Below are positions 33,571 through 42,410 of a stretch of 64,000 nucleotides of DNA, piece by piece (position 1 is the first letter of the stretch; the number at the start of each line of letters is the position of its first letter). The position numbers were made by a program, and so were the translations under genes. The notes under the pieces were generated by a model. That model worked only from the letters and a program-made list of their open reading frames with translations. It searched no databases and was not told where the DNA came from. The stretch comes from Synechococcus sp. CBW1004 (GTDB lineage Bacteria > Cyanobacteriota > Cyanobacteriia > PCC-6307 > Cyanobiaceae): contig NZ_CP060397.1 in NCBI RefSeq assembly GCF_015840715.1, forward strand, positions 2,376,686 through 2,440,685, read 5' to 3'.

Positions 33571-34653
33571 TCAGCGCGTCGCCACCAACTGGCTGAGCCG
33601 CTCCACCAGGCGCTGCTCGGCGTCACGCACCGCCAGGCGCTCCATGCCGCGGCGCAGCTCGAGCAGCGGATCGGCCGCCGCCTCCACGCCACGCAGCCGC
33701 GGTCCCAGCAGCCGCCACACGGCCCGCTCCAGGGCTTCCTCCTCCGGCCCGTGCTGCCACACGATCACCGCCGCCCCCAGCTCGGCCGCCGCCGCCGCGT
33801 TGGCGTCCTGATGGCGGTCGGCGGCCTGCGGAAAGGGCACCAGGATCGTGGGCGTGCCGCACACCGCCAGCTCGCTGAGACTGCCGGCGCCGGCGCGGCT
33901 GATCGCCAGATCGGCGTGCTGCAGCAGGCCGGGAAGCTCATCACTGAACGGTCGCTCCACCACCCCGGGCAGCTGGAGAGCGCCGGCCTCCGGATCGTTG
34001 CTGCCGGTCAGATGCACGACGCGGCAGCCCGCCGCCGCCAGTCGCGGCAGCAGGGGACGCACCATGCGGTTGAGGCCCACCGCGCCCTGGCTGCCCCCCA
34101 TCACCAGCAGCAGCGGCCCGCTGCCGGCGGGCACCCAGTCCGGCAGGGGCGCGGGTTCCAGAAAGGCGTGGCGCACCGGTGTGCCGGTGACCAGCGGCCG
34201 GGCCTGGGGCAGCCGCTCGGCGGCCTGGGGCAGGCCCACCGCCACCTGCGAACAGAAGCGGCCGAGCAGACGGGTGACCTTGCCGGGGATGGCATTGCTC
34301 TCATGCAGCACCACCGGCACGCCGCACCACCGGGCCGCCAGGATCGCCGGGGCAGCGATGTAGCCGCCGCTGCTGAACACCGCATCGACCCGCTCACGTC
34401 GGATCAGACGGCGCACCGTCTGGCTGGCCAGCAGCAGCTGCACCAGGTTCCAGAGGCGGCGCAGCCCGCGCCCCTGCAGGCCACCGGCCCGCACGGTGTG
34501 CAGCGGATAGCGCGAGGGCACCAGGCTGGTCTCCAGCCGATCGGGCACCCCCAGCCAGCACACCCGCCAGCCGGCGGGCAGCGCATCCGCCACCGCCAGT
34601 GCCGGGAAGAGGTGGCCACCCGTGCCGCTCGCGGCGATCAGAAGCGTCGGCAT
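33571..34653 (-). CDS. murG: UDP-GlcNAc:undecaprenyl-PP-MurNAc-pentapeptide GlcNAc transferase
   Basis: Makes lipid II from lipid I at the inner face of the cytoplasmic membrane. The first glycine-rich loop [20 protein letters not shown], the second loop [46 protein letters not shown] and the UDP-GlcNAc-binding [20 protein letters not shown] with [13 protein letters not shown] are all present. ATG 34653 places the first loop at the N-terminus; a longer frame starts at 34704. 360 residues. Confidence 0.95.
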   Translation of the reverse strand: MPTLLIAASGTGGHLFPALAVADALPAGWRVCWLGVPDRLETSLVPSRYPLHTVRAGGLQGRGLRRLWNLVQLLLASQTVRRLIRRERVDAVFSSGGYIAAPAILAARWCGVPVVLHESNAIPGKVTRLLGRFCSQVAVGLPQAAERLPQARPLVTGTPVRHAFLEPAPLPDWVPAGSGPLLLVMGGSQGAVGLNRMVRPLLPRLAAAGCRVVHLTGSNDPEAGALQLPGVVERPFSDELPGLLQHADLAISRAGAGSLSELAVCGTPTILVPFPQAADRHQDANAAAAAELGAAVIVWQHGPEEEALERAVWRLLGPRLRGVEAAADPLLELRRGMERLAVRDAEQRLVERLSQLVATR

Positions 34654-35002
34654 GGGCGGGCCGCCACAGGCGGCAGGTGGGCGCGCGCCTACCTTAAAAG
34701 TCACGTCATGCTGGCCAGCACCCGGCCTGGATGACGGCGCCCAGCGCCAGCCTCGCCGCAGGAGCAGCCAGGGCCAGGGGCGCCGCGTTCCCCTGGGCCC
34801 GGCCCAGGCGCTGGCCGGACCAGCCCGGGCCCATCAGACTCCTCCCAGCGCTCCAGCAGCGCCACACCCAAACCCCAGCCGCAGCCCGATCGACACCCCT
34901 CCGATGCGCCTGCCCCGCCGCCTCTCCCGCGCCCCGCGTGCCCCCCGGATGCCCGCAGCGGAGCAGCCATCGGCCGCAGACCTCCGCCCCGCCACCCCGG
35001 CC

Positions 35003-35752
35003 ATGGGCGCCGGCCGTGGGCTGGCCTGGGGCCTCGCCCTGAGCGCCGCCCTCAGCGCACCGCTGGCCGGCTGGGCCGCCAGCCCCAGCGCGGCCCAGCT
35101 GCAGGCCCTGGAGAGCGCCCTGAACGGCAGCGATCCCGCCACCCTCAAGGGCCTGCTGGCGGATGGGCCCGGCATCGACGCCGCCCTGCTGGAGCGACGC
35201 TGGAGCGCCCTGCGGGAGCAGTTTCCCGATGCCCGCTGGCAGCTCACGCCCGGCACCCCCACCCAGAAGGGCCAGCCGACGGTCAATCTGCGCGTGATCG
35301 GCAGCCGCGTCGAGGGGAGCGTCAGCTACCGGCTCACCGGCGATCAGGTGCTGGAGCTGCGCAGCGACGGCCAGCGCATCACCAGCCAGAACCTGCTGCG
35401 TGAGCAGACGATCCTGCGCAGCGGCGATTCCGACCTGCCGGTGAGCGTGCTGATCCCCGACGCCGTGCTCACCGGCCAGCGCTACGACGTCGATGTGATC
35501 TTCGACGATCCGCTGCAGGGTGCCCTGGTGGCCGGCGGCATCCGCGCCCTCAGCTCCCAGCAGGTGGCGGCGATGGAGAGCCCCGCCGTCGAACTGGCGG
35601 CGATGGGTGGCGGCGGACTGTTCAAAACCGTTCAGGCGCCTTACACCCCCGGCAGTCAGACCTGGGCCGTGCTGCTGGTGCATCCGCGCGGGGTGGTGAG
35701 CGCCACCAAGCGGGTGCGGGTGGTGAGCGACCGGGCCCAGCTGACGCCCTGA
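35003..35752 (+). CDS. Exported conserved hypothetical protein
   Basis: No named family recognised. With ATG 35003 the 249-residue product has a clean signal peptide (GLAWGLALSAALSAPLAGWA, cleavage near ASPSAAQ). The mature part starts with a helical ALESALNGSDPATLKGLL stretch, then PDARWQLTPGTPTQKGQPTV and beta-rich repeats suggestive of an NTF2-like fold followed by a beta domain (VLIPDAVLTGQRYDVDVIFD). An in-frame ATG at 34904 would add a basic leader. It is transcribed away from murG. Confidence 0.6.
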   Translation: MGAGRGLAWGLALSAALSAPLAGWAASPSAAQLQALESALNGSDPATLKGLLADGPGIDAALLERRWSALREQFPDARWQLTPGTPTQKGQPTVNLRVIGSRVEGSVSYRLTGDQVLELRSDGQRITSQNLLREQTILRSGDSDLPVSVLIPDAVLTGQRYDVDVIFDDPLQGALVAGGIRALSSQQVAAMESPAVELAAMGGGGLFKTVQAPYTPGSQTWAVLLVHPRGVVSATKRVRVVSDRAQLTP

Positions 35753-35855
35753 GCCTCCGTCGTCCGGAGCCTGCTGCATCACCCGGCAGCACCTGCCCTG
35801 GGGTGCCCCCAGCAGCGGCGGAGGGCGGCGCCCGCACCGGTTGCACAGCCAGGCG

Positions 35856-36119
35856 CTAACGGCTCAGGTCCTCCGGCAGCAGGTAACCCTTGCCGCCCCG
35901 GTCGAGCCGCTCGAAATGGCGCTGCAGATAGGGGTTGGAGCGCACCTCCTGACGGTCGAGGCGGCCATCACCGTTGAGATCGAGCCGGCGGAACAGCTTC
36001 TCCAGCCGCAGGTGGAAGCGGATCACCTCATCGTCGGCCCTCGCCGGACCGGCGCCGGTCGTCGCCGCGCCGAGGAGCAGCGCGGCGGCCAGAAGCAGTG
36101 GCAGAGCCCGTTGTCGCAT
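35856..36119 (-). CDS. Small exported EF-hand protein
   Basis: 87 residues: signal peptide to about residue 28 (LPLLLAAALLLGAATTGAGP ARA), then a canonical EF-hand loop DLNGDGRLDRQE and a second, degenerate one, DRGGKGYLLPED. It could bind one calcium ion in the periplasm. It lies divergently upstream of a two-component system, with about 85 bases between the starts. Confidence 0.75.
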   Translation of the reverse strand: MRQRALPLLLAAALLLGAATTGAGPARADDEVIRFHLRLEKLFRRLDLNGDGRLDRQEVRSNPYLQRHFERLDRGGKGYLLPEDLSR

Positions 36120-36204
36120 GGGCGCAGGCTATGCAGGCCGCCGCAGCCGGCGATGACAGCAGACCGGGCAAGCTGTGACCGGATCTTTCCGAACCGAGAG
36201 GACG

Positions 36205-36930
36205 ATGGCCCCGGGGCAGAGCATCTGGGTGGTCGATGACGACCCCGAACTGCGGCGCATGGTGGGCACCTATCTGATCGATCAGGGCTACGACGTGCGC
36301 TGCCTCACCGATGGCGCCCAGCTCATGGCCCGGCTGGCGGGAGCGCGTCCCGATCTGCTGGTGCTCGATCTGATGCTGCCGGGCGACAACGGCCTCACCC
36401 TGCTGCGGCGGCTGCGCGAAGCCGGCGACGACCTGCCGGTGGTGATGCTCACCGCACGCGGCGAGGCCGTGGACCGGATCATCGGCCTGGAGCAGGGAGC
36501 GGATGACTACCTGGCCAAGCCCTTCCTGCCGCGGGAGCTCAGCGCCCGCATCGAGGCCGTGCTGCGGCGGCGGGCGAGTCTACCGGCCGGCACGCCGCTG
36601 GCGGAGGGCGAGCGCGTCGCCATCGGCGATCAGGTGCTCGACCTGGCGTCTCGCACCCTGGAACAGGGCGGGAGCGTCACCCTGCTCACCTCCGGCGAGT
36701 TCGCGCTGCTCACCGCCTTCGTGCGCCACCCGCACCGGTCCCTGTCGCGGGAGCGGCTGGTGGAGCTGGCCCGCGGCCCCGACTCGCTCACCGACAGCCG
36801 CAGCATGGATGTGCAGGTGTCACGGCTGCGGCGGCTGGTGGAACCCGATCCCGGCCGCCCCCGCTACCTGCAGACGGTCTGGGGCTACGGCTATGTGTTC
36901 GTGCCCGATGGCCAGCCTCGCAGCCGCTAG
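36205..36930 (+). CDS. OmpR/PhoB-family response regulator
   Basis: 241 residues. The receiver domain has the acidic pocket DDDPE, the phospho-acceptor in LLVLDLMLPGDNGL, MLTARGEA and the Lys in DDYLAKPF. The C-terminal winged helix ends RYLQTVWGYGYVFVPDG, as in OmpR. ATG 36205 is used; an upstream in-frame GTG at 36175 is less likely. Its end overlaps the sensor kinase start by 23 bases, so the two are co-translated. Confidence 0.93.
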   Translation: MAPGQSIWVVDDDPELRRMVGTYLIDQGYDVRCLTDGAQLMARLAGARPDLLVLDLMLPGDNGLTLLRRLREAGDDLPVVMLTARGEAVDRIIGLEQGADDYLAKPFLPRELSARIEAVLRRRASLPAGTPLAEGERVAIGDQVLDLASRTLEQGGSVTLLTSGEFALLTAFVRHPHRSLSRERLVELARGPDSLTDSRSMDVQVSRLRRLVEPDPGRPRYLQTVWGYGYVFVPDGQPRSR

Positions 36931-38233
36931 AACCGCCCTCCTCTACGGCCTGGCTGGGCTGGGGGTGGCACTGCTGAGCACCGCCCAGCTGCAGTTGCTG
37001 CTGGCTGAGCGACTGGAGCGGGCCCGCATCAGCCAGCTGGGGCCGGAGGTGCTGTTCCAGGTGCGCCTCAGCGAACTGGCCCTGGGCCGCCTGCCGCCCG
37101 CCACCCTGGCCCGGCTCAGCGGCCTGCCGCTGCGGGTGGGCGAGCGGCCACCCAGCGGCCCCGGCGACCGCAGCCTGCGGGCCCAGGCAGCGCTGCTGCG
37201 CCAGGAGCTCTGCCGCTCGCTGCGGCCCTGTCCCCAGGTGCTGCCGGCGAGCGGACCACGGCGGGGGGTGTGGGTGCAGCTGCTGGCGCCGCTGGAGCCC
37301 GTCTGGCTGCTGGCGCCGATCCCACCGACTCCCGCCTGGCCGCCGGATCCCTGGCTGCTGCTGGCGGGCCTGTCCCTGGGGGGCAGTGTGGCCCTGCTGC
37401 TGTTCTTCGCGCTGGAGGTCCAGCGGCCCCTGCGCCAGCTGCAGCAGGCCCTGGCCGGGGTCGGTACGGCGTCCGGACCGCTGGCGCTCCCCGGACGGCA
37501 CGGCACCGCGACGGTGCGACAGCTGCAGGAGCGCTTCAACGCGATGGTGCAGCGGCTGGAGCGGATCGAGCAGGAGCGTTCGGTGATGCTGGCCGGGATC
37601 GCCCACGACCTCAAGAGCCCGCTCACCCGCCTGCGCTTCCGGCTCAGCCTGGCGGGGCTGTCGGAGTCCGATCTGCTGCAGGCCGAGGCGGACCTGGCGG
37701 CGCTGGAGCGGATCACCCGACAGTTCCTGCTGTTCGCCGGCGGCAGCGACGACGAGCCAGCCTGCGCGGTGCCGCTGGAGCAGCTGCTGGCCGAAACCGC
37801 GGCCGGACTGGATCAGAACAGCCTGGCCCTCGATCTGCAGCCCCTGGTGCGCGTGGTGCAGCCGGTGGCGCTGGGCCGGGCGGTGGCCAACCTGATCGAC
37901 AACGCCCGGCAGTACGGGGCACCGCCGCTGCGGCTGGAGCTGCGCGAGGCGGAGCCGCCCGGCCTGGGCTTCCGGATCATCCTCTGGGATGGCGGCACGG
38001 GCATCAGTGCCGAACAGTGGCAGCGGGCGTTGATGCCGTTCCAACGGCTGGACGCAGCCCGCGGAGGTCAGGGCCACTGCGGCCTCGGTCTGGCGATCGC
38101 CGCCAGGGTTGCCCGGGCCCATGGAGGCCTGCTCGAGCGGCTGGAACACCACCCGGCCGGCCCGGAGGCCGGGGAAGGGCGGCACTTCGGGATCGCCCTG
38201 TCGGGACGTTCGCGGTCCGGGACGGCGCACTGA
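36908..38233 (+). CDS. EnvZ-like sensor histidine kinase
   Basis: 441 residues: first membrane helix about 9-28 (ALLYGLAGLGVALLSTAQ), a sensor region of about 110 residues outside the membrane, second helix about 139-160 (LLLAGLSLGGSVALLLFFAL), HAMP, then a DHp domain with the phosphorylated His in GIAHDLKSPLTRLRFRL. The ATP domain has N box NLIDNARQYG, G1 WDGGTGIS and G2 GHCGLGLAIA. Cognate partner of the regulator upstream. The stimulus is unknown; nearby exported small proteins and the EF-hand protein are candidates for regulation or signalling. Confidence 0.9.
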   Translation: MASLAAARTALLYGLAGLGVALLSTAQLQLLLAERLERARISQLGPEVLFQVRLSELALGRLPPATLARLSGLPLRVGERPPSGPGDRSLRAQAALLRQELCRSLRPCPQVLPASGPRRGVWVQLLAPLEPVWLLAPIPPTPAWPPDPWLLLAGLSLGGSVALLLFFALEVQRPLRQLQQALAGVGTASGPLALPGRHGTATVRQLQERFNAMVQRLERIEQERSVMLAGIAHDLKSPLTRLRFRLSLAGLSESDLLQAEADLAALERITRQFLLFAGGSDDEPACAVPLEQLLAETAAGLDQNSLALDLQPLVRVVQPVALGRAVANLIDNARQYGAPPLRLELREAEPPGLGFRIILWDGGTGISAEQWQRALMPFQRLDAARGGQGHCGLGLAIAARVARAHGGLLERLEHHPAGPEAGEGRHFGIALSGRSRSGTAH

Positions 38234-38367
38234 AATCAGGAAGCACCAACGTCTCCGGTCGGATTTGGTCACAGGTCGGCGGCATCCGGGTCGCACCTCG
38301 GCTCCGGAACCGCTGGACAGTGCAGGGCAGCCGGCCCACCGCCGGCACCCCTCACCTCCATCCCGCG

Positions 38368-38754
38368 ATGACCTCCCTCCTCCACCGCCACGCTGGCCGA
38401 CTGGCGCTGCTGCTCTGCCTGCTGGGCGGCACCAGCCTGCCGGTCACGGCCGCGCTGGCCCGTCCCTCGGCTGCCGAGCCTTACTCCATCGCCGACCGCA
38501 GCAGCGACGACCGCCACCGGGACTGGCTCAAGGTCCAGCGCTCCCGAGCCCAGCAGGCTTACCAGCAGACCCAGCGTCGCCTCGATCAGCTGGAGCGCTG
38601 CCTGGACCGCAGCCGCCGGAACCAGGAGCGCGACCAGTGCCTGCGCCGCGATCTCGAAGCGCAGGAGCGCCAGATGCAGCGCGACCAACGGGACTGGCAG
38701 CTGCTGATCCGCCGACAGGGCCGGACTGCCCTGCTGTCCTGGCCACTGCGCTGA
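38368..38754 (+). CDS. Small exported coiled-coil protein with C-X12-C pair (member 1)
   Basis: 128 residues, unknown family. Signal peptide about 10-32 (RLALLLCLLGGTSLPVTAAL). The mature part is almost entirely charged helix (RSRAQQAYQQTQRRLDQLER) with two cysteines, Cys78 and Cys91, separated by exactly 12 residues, then DLEAQERQMQRDQRDWQL. The two Cys could staple a helical hairpin by a disulfide. Two further genes downstream share the C-X12-C spacing. First gene after the two-component system, 134 bases away. Confidence 0.7.
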   Translation: MTSLLHRHAGRLALLLCLLGGTSLPVTAALARPSAAEPYSIADRSSDDRHRDWLKVQRSRAQQAYQQTQRRLDQLERCLDRSRRNQERDQCLRRDLEAQERQMQRDQRDWQLLIRRQGRTALLSWPLR

Positions 38755-38808
38755 GGAGCCGCTCGATCAGACCTGCACCCAAAACGATCTCACCCGCCAC
38801 GATCCGCC

Positions 38809-39312
38809 ATGCACCGCACACCCTGGGCTCTCGCGCTGCTGGCCCTGAGCCTGCCGGCTCCGGCCCTGAGCGATCCCCTGCACCGCCAGGCCATCACCAC
38901 CGCCGCCTGGAACCAGATCGACCGCGACCCCTACCCGGTCGCTGTCGGTGCTCCCTGGCAGCGATACGGCAATCCTGAGGATGCCTTCGTCGACACCAGA
39001 CCCCGCCTCAGCTGGCGCGAGCGGGCCGCCTACGCCCTGCTCGGCCGCCCCGGCCATGGCGACGGCTACGGCGCCGCACCCCTGGGCGGCGATGGGTATG
39101 GCTACCGGCCTGGCCGCCCCTACCCGCTGGCCGTGATCCCCGCCACGCCCCAGCCCCAGCGCCGCTGTGGCCCCGGCCCCGCCCTGGTCGGCGCCGCCAT
39201 CGGCGGCGGCCTGGGCGCGGCCCTCAGCGACGGCTCACGCCAGCGCCAGTGGGCCCTGCCGATCGGAGCAACCGTCGGCGGCCTGCTTGGCGGCGTGCTG
39301 TCCGGATGCTGA
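38809..39312 (+). CDS. Exported glycine-zipper protein
   Basis: 167 residues. Signal peptide to about residue 21 (WALALLALSLPAPALS). The middle is Gly/Tyr/Pro-rich (GHGDGYGAAPLGGDGYGY). The C-terminus has a glycine-zipper segment (LVGAAIGGGLGAALSDGSRQ, IGATVGGLLGGVLSGC) with two cysteines, likely membrane-inserting or oligomerising. Lies between two C-X12-C genes, probably in the same transcription unit. Confidence 0.65.
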   Translation: MHRTPWALALLALSLPAPALSDPLHRQAITTAAWNQIDRDPYPVAVGAPWQRYGNPEDAFVDTRPRLSWRERAAYALLGRPGHGDGYGAAPLGGDGYGYRPGRPYPLAVIPATPQPQRRCGPGPALVGAAIGGGLGAALSDGSRQRQWALPIGATVGGLLGGVLSGC

Positions 39313-39416
39313 CCCCTGTCACCGATCGATGCCCTCGAAACCGCACCGGGCGGAGCGGATGGCCTTCGGGGCCCCCGACTCCGCCCAGGATGGGATCACG
39401 ACACCCCCCTGCAGCG

Positions 39417-39770
39417 ATGACACTCCGACACGCGAGGCGGCCCCTGCTGCTCGCCGCCCTGCTCGGCCTCGGCCTCTCCACCCTGCCATCGCCGGGGCAG
39501 GCGATCGAAGCCGTTCCCAACCGCACCAGGCTCACCCCCGCCCAGCAGCGGACGCTGTTCTCGGAATGGCGCCAGCTGAGCCTGAAGACGAACCAGGAGC
39601 GGATCACGATCCTGCAGCAGTACCAGGGATGCCTCTCCGCCGCCGGCTCGCTCGAGGCGATGCGGACCTGCCAGCAACGGCAGCGTCAGGCGCTGATCAA
39701 CCAGCGCCAGCAGCCGGGCGGCGGGTCGCCGCAGTCTCAGCCACAGCCCGACGGCACCCCGATGATCTGA
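39417..39770 (+). CDS. Small exported protein with C-X12-C pair (member 2)
   Basis: 117 residues. Signal peptide to about residue 29 (LLLAALLGLGLSTLPSPGQA). The mature helix LTPAQQRTLFSEWRQLSLKT leads to Cys72 and Cys85 (12 residues between), then QQRQRQALINQRQQ and a Pro/Gln tail. The order and spacing are the same as in the gene starting at 39980: LTPAQQ/LNASQR, then C-X12-C, then CQQ-rich helix. Unknown function. Confidence 0.65.
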   Translation: MTLRHARRPLLLAALLGLGLSTLPSPGQAIEAVPNRTRLTPAQQRTLFSEWRQLSLKTNQERITILQQYQGCLSAAGSLEAMRTCQQRQRQALINQRQQPGGGSPQSQPQPDGTPMI

Positions 39771-39979
39771 TCCACAGGCGGCCGCGGCCGCAGGCTCCCG
39801 AGGACTGCCGGTGTCCAAGGCAGGCCGCGGCAGCGCCGGCCACGGCAACCCCGGCCGGCCTCGCCCCCGACGGGAGCGCCGACAGGTTCAGTCAGATCCG
39901 GTCACATCTGCACTGCAGTGCAGTCGCAGTTTCGTAGCCCATCCAGCCCAGCATTGATGAGCAACCCACAGGAGAACCC

Positions 39980-40417
39980 ATGTCCCTTGCACCCATGAGC
40001 AGGCCAGTGCTGCTGATCACCGCCCTGGTGATCCTGGGCGGCATCCAGGCCAGTGAAGCAGCCCCCGGCGACAGATCCAGGCCTGGGGGCGAGCGCCGTC
40101 AGGCGATGCTGCGCCAGCAGGCCGAAGCGATCAGCCGACTGAACGCGAGCCAGCGTCAGGAGTACTTCACGGAGCTGGAACGACTGGAGCAACGCCGCTC
40201 CCGCGATCAGCTGCAGCAGCTCTCGGAGGCGCGGCGCTGCATGACCCAGGCCCGCGACGTGACCGCGATCGAGACCTGCCAGCAGGCCCAGCAGGCCCTG
40301 CGCAAACAGCAGCGACGCGAGCTGAAATCAGCGATGGCAGCACTGCGCCAGCGGTACGGCCTGCCGGGCTGGGGCGGACGCCAGCGGGACAGCCAGGGCA
40401 GCACGCGGGGGGCGTGA
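39980..40417 (+). CDS. Small exported protein with C-X12-C pair (member 3)
   Basis: 145 residues. Signal peptide to about residue 28 (VLLITALVILGGIQASEA). Helical mature region: ISRLNASQRQEYFTELERLE, then Cys87 and Cys100 with 12 residues between, CQQAQQALRKQQRRELKSAM, and a Gly-rich basic tail. Most similar to member 2 upstream (C-x12-CQQ shared). Plausible structure: antiparallel helices locked by a disulfide in the periplasm. An AGGAG ribosome site precedes the ATG. Confidence 0.65.
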   Translation: MSLAPMSRPVLLITALVILGGIQASEAAPGDRSRPGGERRQAMLRQQAEAISRLNASQRQEYFTELERLEQRRSRDQLQQLSEARRCMTQARDVTAIETCQQAQQALRKQQRRELKSAMAALRQRYGLPGWGGRQRDSQGSTRGA

Positions 40418-40518
40418 ACCCGCGACGCCGGCCTGGCTGCTTGCAGGCAGGCCAATGCGGATGGCATTCATCCTGACCAGGTGCCATCCGCAACAGGCCG
40501 CGACCGGACCGGACGCAC

Positions 40519-40545
40519 AAAAAAAATCCCCCCGGACGGGGGGAT
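40519..40545 (-). terminator. Rho-independent terminator of pgk
   Basis: ATCCCCCC and GGGGGGAT pair perfectly around a four-base loop; on the minus strand the hairpin is followed by at least seven T. It lies 51 bases after the pgk stop. Confidence 0.93.
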
Positions 40546-40595
40546 GGTGGCAGCCTGTGGAGACCGCAGCACGGACGGCAGCTGCCGGCTGGCGA

Positions 40596-41801
40596 TCAGG
40601 CCTCGTCGAGGGCGGCCACGCCGGGCAGCACCTTGCCTTCCAGCAGCTCGAGGCTGGCGCCGCCACCGGTGGAGATGTGCGACATCTTGTCGGCCACACC
40701 CACCTTCTCGACGGCGGCGACGGAGTCACCACCGCCAATGATCGTGATCGTGCCCTTGGCACTCAGCTCGGCCAGGGTGTGGGCAATGCCGTTGGTGCCG
40801 GCGGCGAACTTGTCGAACTCGAACACGCCCATGGGGCCGTTCCAGATCACGGTCTGGCAGTCGGCCAGGGCGTCCTGGAACACCTTCACCGAATCGGGGC
40901 CGATGTCGAGGCCCATCCAGCCATCGGGAATGGCCTCCACCTTGGCGATCTGGCTGTTGGCGTCGGGAGAGAAGTTGTCGGCCAGCACCACATCGGTGGG
41001 CAGCAGGAACTGCACGCCCTTGGCAGCGGCCTTGGCCTCCAGCTCACGAGCCAGCTCCAGCTTGTCCTCCTCCACCAGGCTCTTGCCGACCGACAGGCCG
41101 CGCGCCTTGTAGAAGGTGAAGATCATGCCGCCGCCGATCAGAATCTTGTCGCACTTGTCGATCAGGGCCTCGAGCACGCCGATCTTGCTGCTCACCTTCG
41201 AGCCACCCACGATCGCCGCCAGGGGGCGCTTGGGAGCGTCGATGGCGCCCTGCAGGTAGGCCAGCTCCTTCTCCATCAGGTGGCCGGCCACGTTCGGGCT
41301 CAGGAACCTGGTGACGCCCTCGGTGGAAGCGTGGGCACGGTGGGCGGCGCCGAAGGCGTCATTCACGTACACCTCGGCCAGCGAGGCCAGCTGTTTGGCG
41401 AACGCCTCTTCGTTCTTCTCCTCTTCGGCGAAGAAGCGCACGTTCTCCAGCAGCACCACACCGCCCTCCTGCAGGGCGGCCACCTTGGCCGCGGCGTCGG
41501 GACCGATGCAGCTGTCGGTCTTGGTCACGGGCACACCCAGCAGGTCGCTGAGGCGGGCCGCCACCTGGGTGAGGCGCATGCCCTCATTCACCTGGCCCTT
41601 GGGACGGCCGAAGTGGGCCGCCAGGATCACCTTGGCGCCGTTGTCGCGCAGGAAGCCGATGGTCGGGAGGGCGGCACGGATGCGGGTGTCATCGGTGATC
41701 GCGCCGCTGTCATCCAGGGGAACGTTGAAGTCGACCCGCACCAACACACGCTTGCCGCGCAGATCGGCACTGCCGAGGCTGGCCAGGGATCGCTTCGCCA
41801 T
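40596..41801 (-). CDS. pgk: Phosphoglycerate kinase
   Basis: Interconverts 1,3-bisphosphoglycerate and 3-phosphoglycerate in glycolysis and, in a cyanobacterium, in the Calvin cycle. 401 residues. Substrate-binding [14 protein letters not shown] and [41 protein letters not shown], the ATP-site [13 protein letters not shown] and the C-terminal [13 protein letters not shown] are all canonical. Monocistronic with its own terminator. Confidence 0.98.
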   Translation of the reverse strand: MAKRSLASLGSADLRGKRVLVRVDFNVPLDDSGAITDDTRIRAALPTIGFLRDNGAKVILAAHFGRPKGQVNEGMRLTQVAARLSDLLGVPVTKTDSCIGPDAAAKVAALQEGGVVLLENVRFFAEEEKNEEAFAKQLASLAEVYVNDAFGAAHRAHASTEGVTRFLSPNVAGHLMEKELAYLQGAIDAPKRPLAAIVGGSKVSSKIGVLEALIDKCDKILIGGGMIFTFYKARGLSVGKSLVEEDKLELARELEAKAAAKGVQFLLPTDVVLADNFSPDANSQIAKVEAIPDGWMGLDIGPDSVKVFQDALADCQTVIWNGPMGVFEFDKFAAGTNGIAHTLAELSAKGTITIIGGGDSVAAVEKVGVADKMSHISTGGGASLELLEGKVLPGVAALDEA

Positions 41802-42026
41802 GGTGGGTACGGTGCTAAGGAAGGCGGGGGGACATTAGCCCGTCGGCTTCCGGGGAACGGGTGATCGCAATCGTCTGGCTGGACGGTCCACGCCTTCGGG
41901 AAGGGAGGCCCGGCGCACCAGCACACCACGCTCCGGCTCGGACCAGAAGGCGACCCCGGTCCTGATCCCGATGGTGCCAGCGGCGCTAGGAAGGAAGCAG
42001 AGACGCGCCCTGTCCCAACCGAGGTC

Positions 42027-42410
42027 ATGTTCGAGACCGTCCTGTTCCCCATCGACAACAGCCGCCAGGCCTCGGAGACGGCCGCCGTCGCCCTGAAGCT
42101 GGCCCAGAGCCACGGCAGCCGGCTCGTGATCCTCTCGGTGATCGAGGCGGAGGAGGGGACGATGCACGACCCACAGGCGGTGGCCGGGCTTCTGGAGCAG
42201 GCCCGCGATCGCTTCGAGCAGGCGGGGCTCCGTTGCGAGGTGATCGAGCGGGAGGGCAAGCCCGCCTTCGTGATCGGCGATGTGGCCGATGAGATCAATG
42301 CCGATGTGATCGTGATGGGAACTCGCGGCATCGCCCTCGAGGACGACAGCCAGAGCACCGCAGCGCGGGTGATCCAGCTGGCGCCCTGCCCCGTGCTGGT
42401 GGTGCCCTGA
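42027..42410 (+). CDS. Universal stress protein (UspA family)
   Basis: 127 residues with the Usp fold: MFETVLFPIDNSRQASETAA at the N-terminus, ADVIVMGTRGIALEDDSQST (the ATP-binding G-2x-G-9x-G-type loop, here partly degenerate) and APCPVLVVP at the end. The stop codon overlaps the rbgA start (TGATG). Role: stress resilience, mechanism unspecified in this family. Confidence 0.85.
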   Translation: MFETVLFPIDNSRQASETAAVALKLAQSHGSRLVILSVIEAEEGTMHDPQAVAGLLEQARDRFEQAGLRCEVIEREGKPAFVIGDVADEINADVIVMGTRGIALEDDSQSTAARVIQLAPCPVLVVP

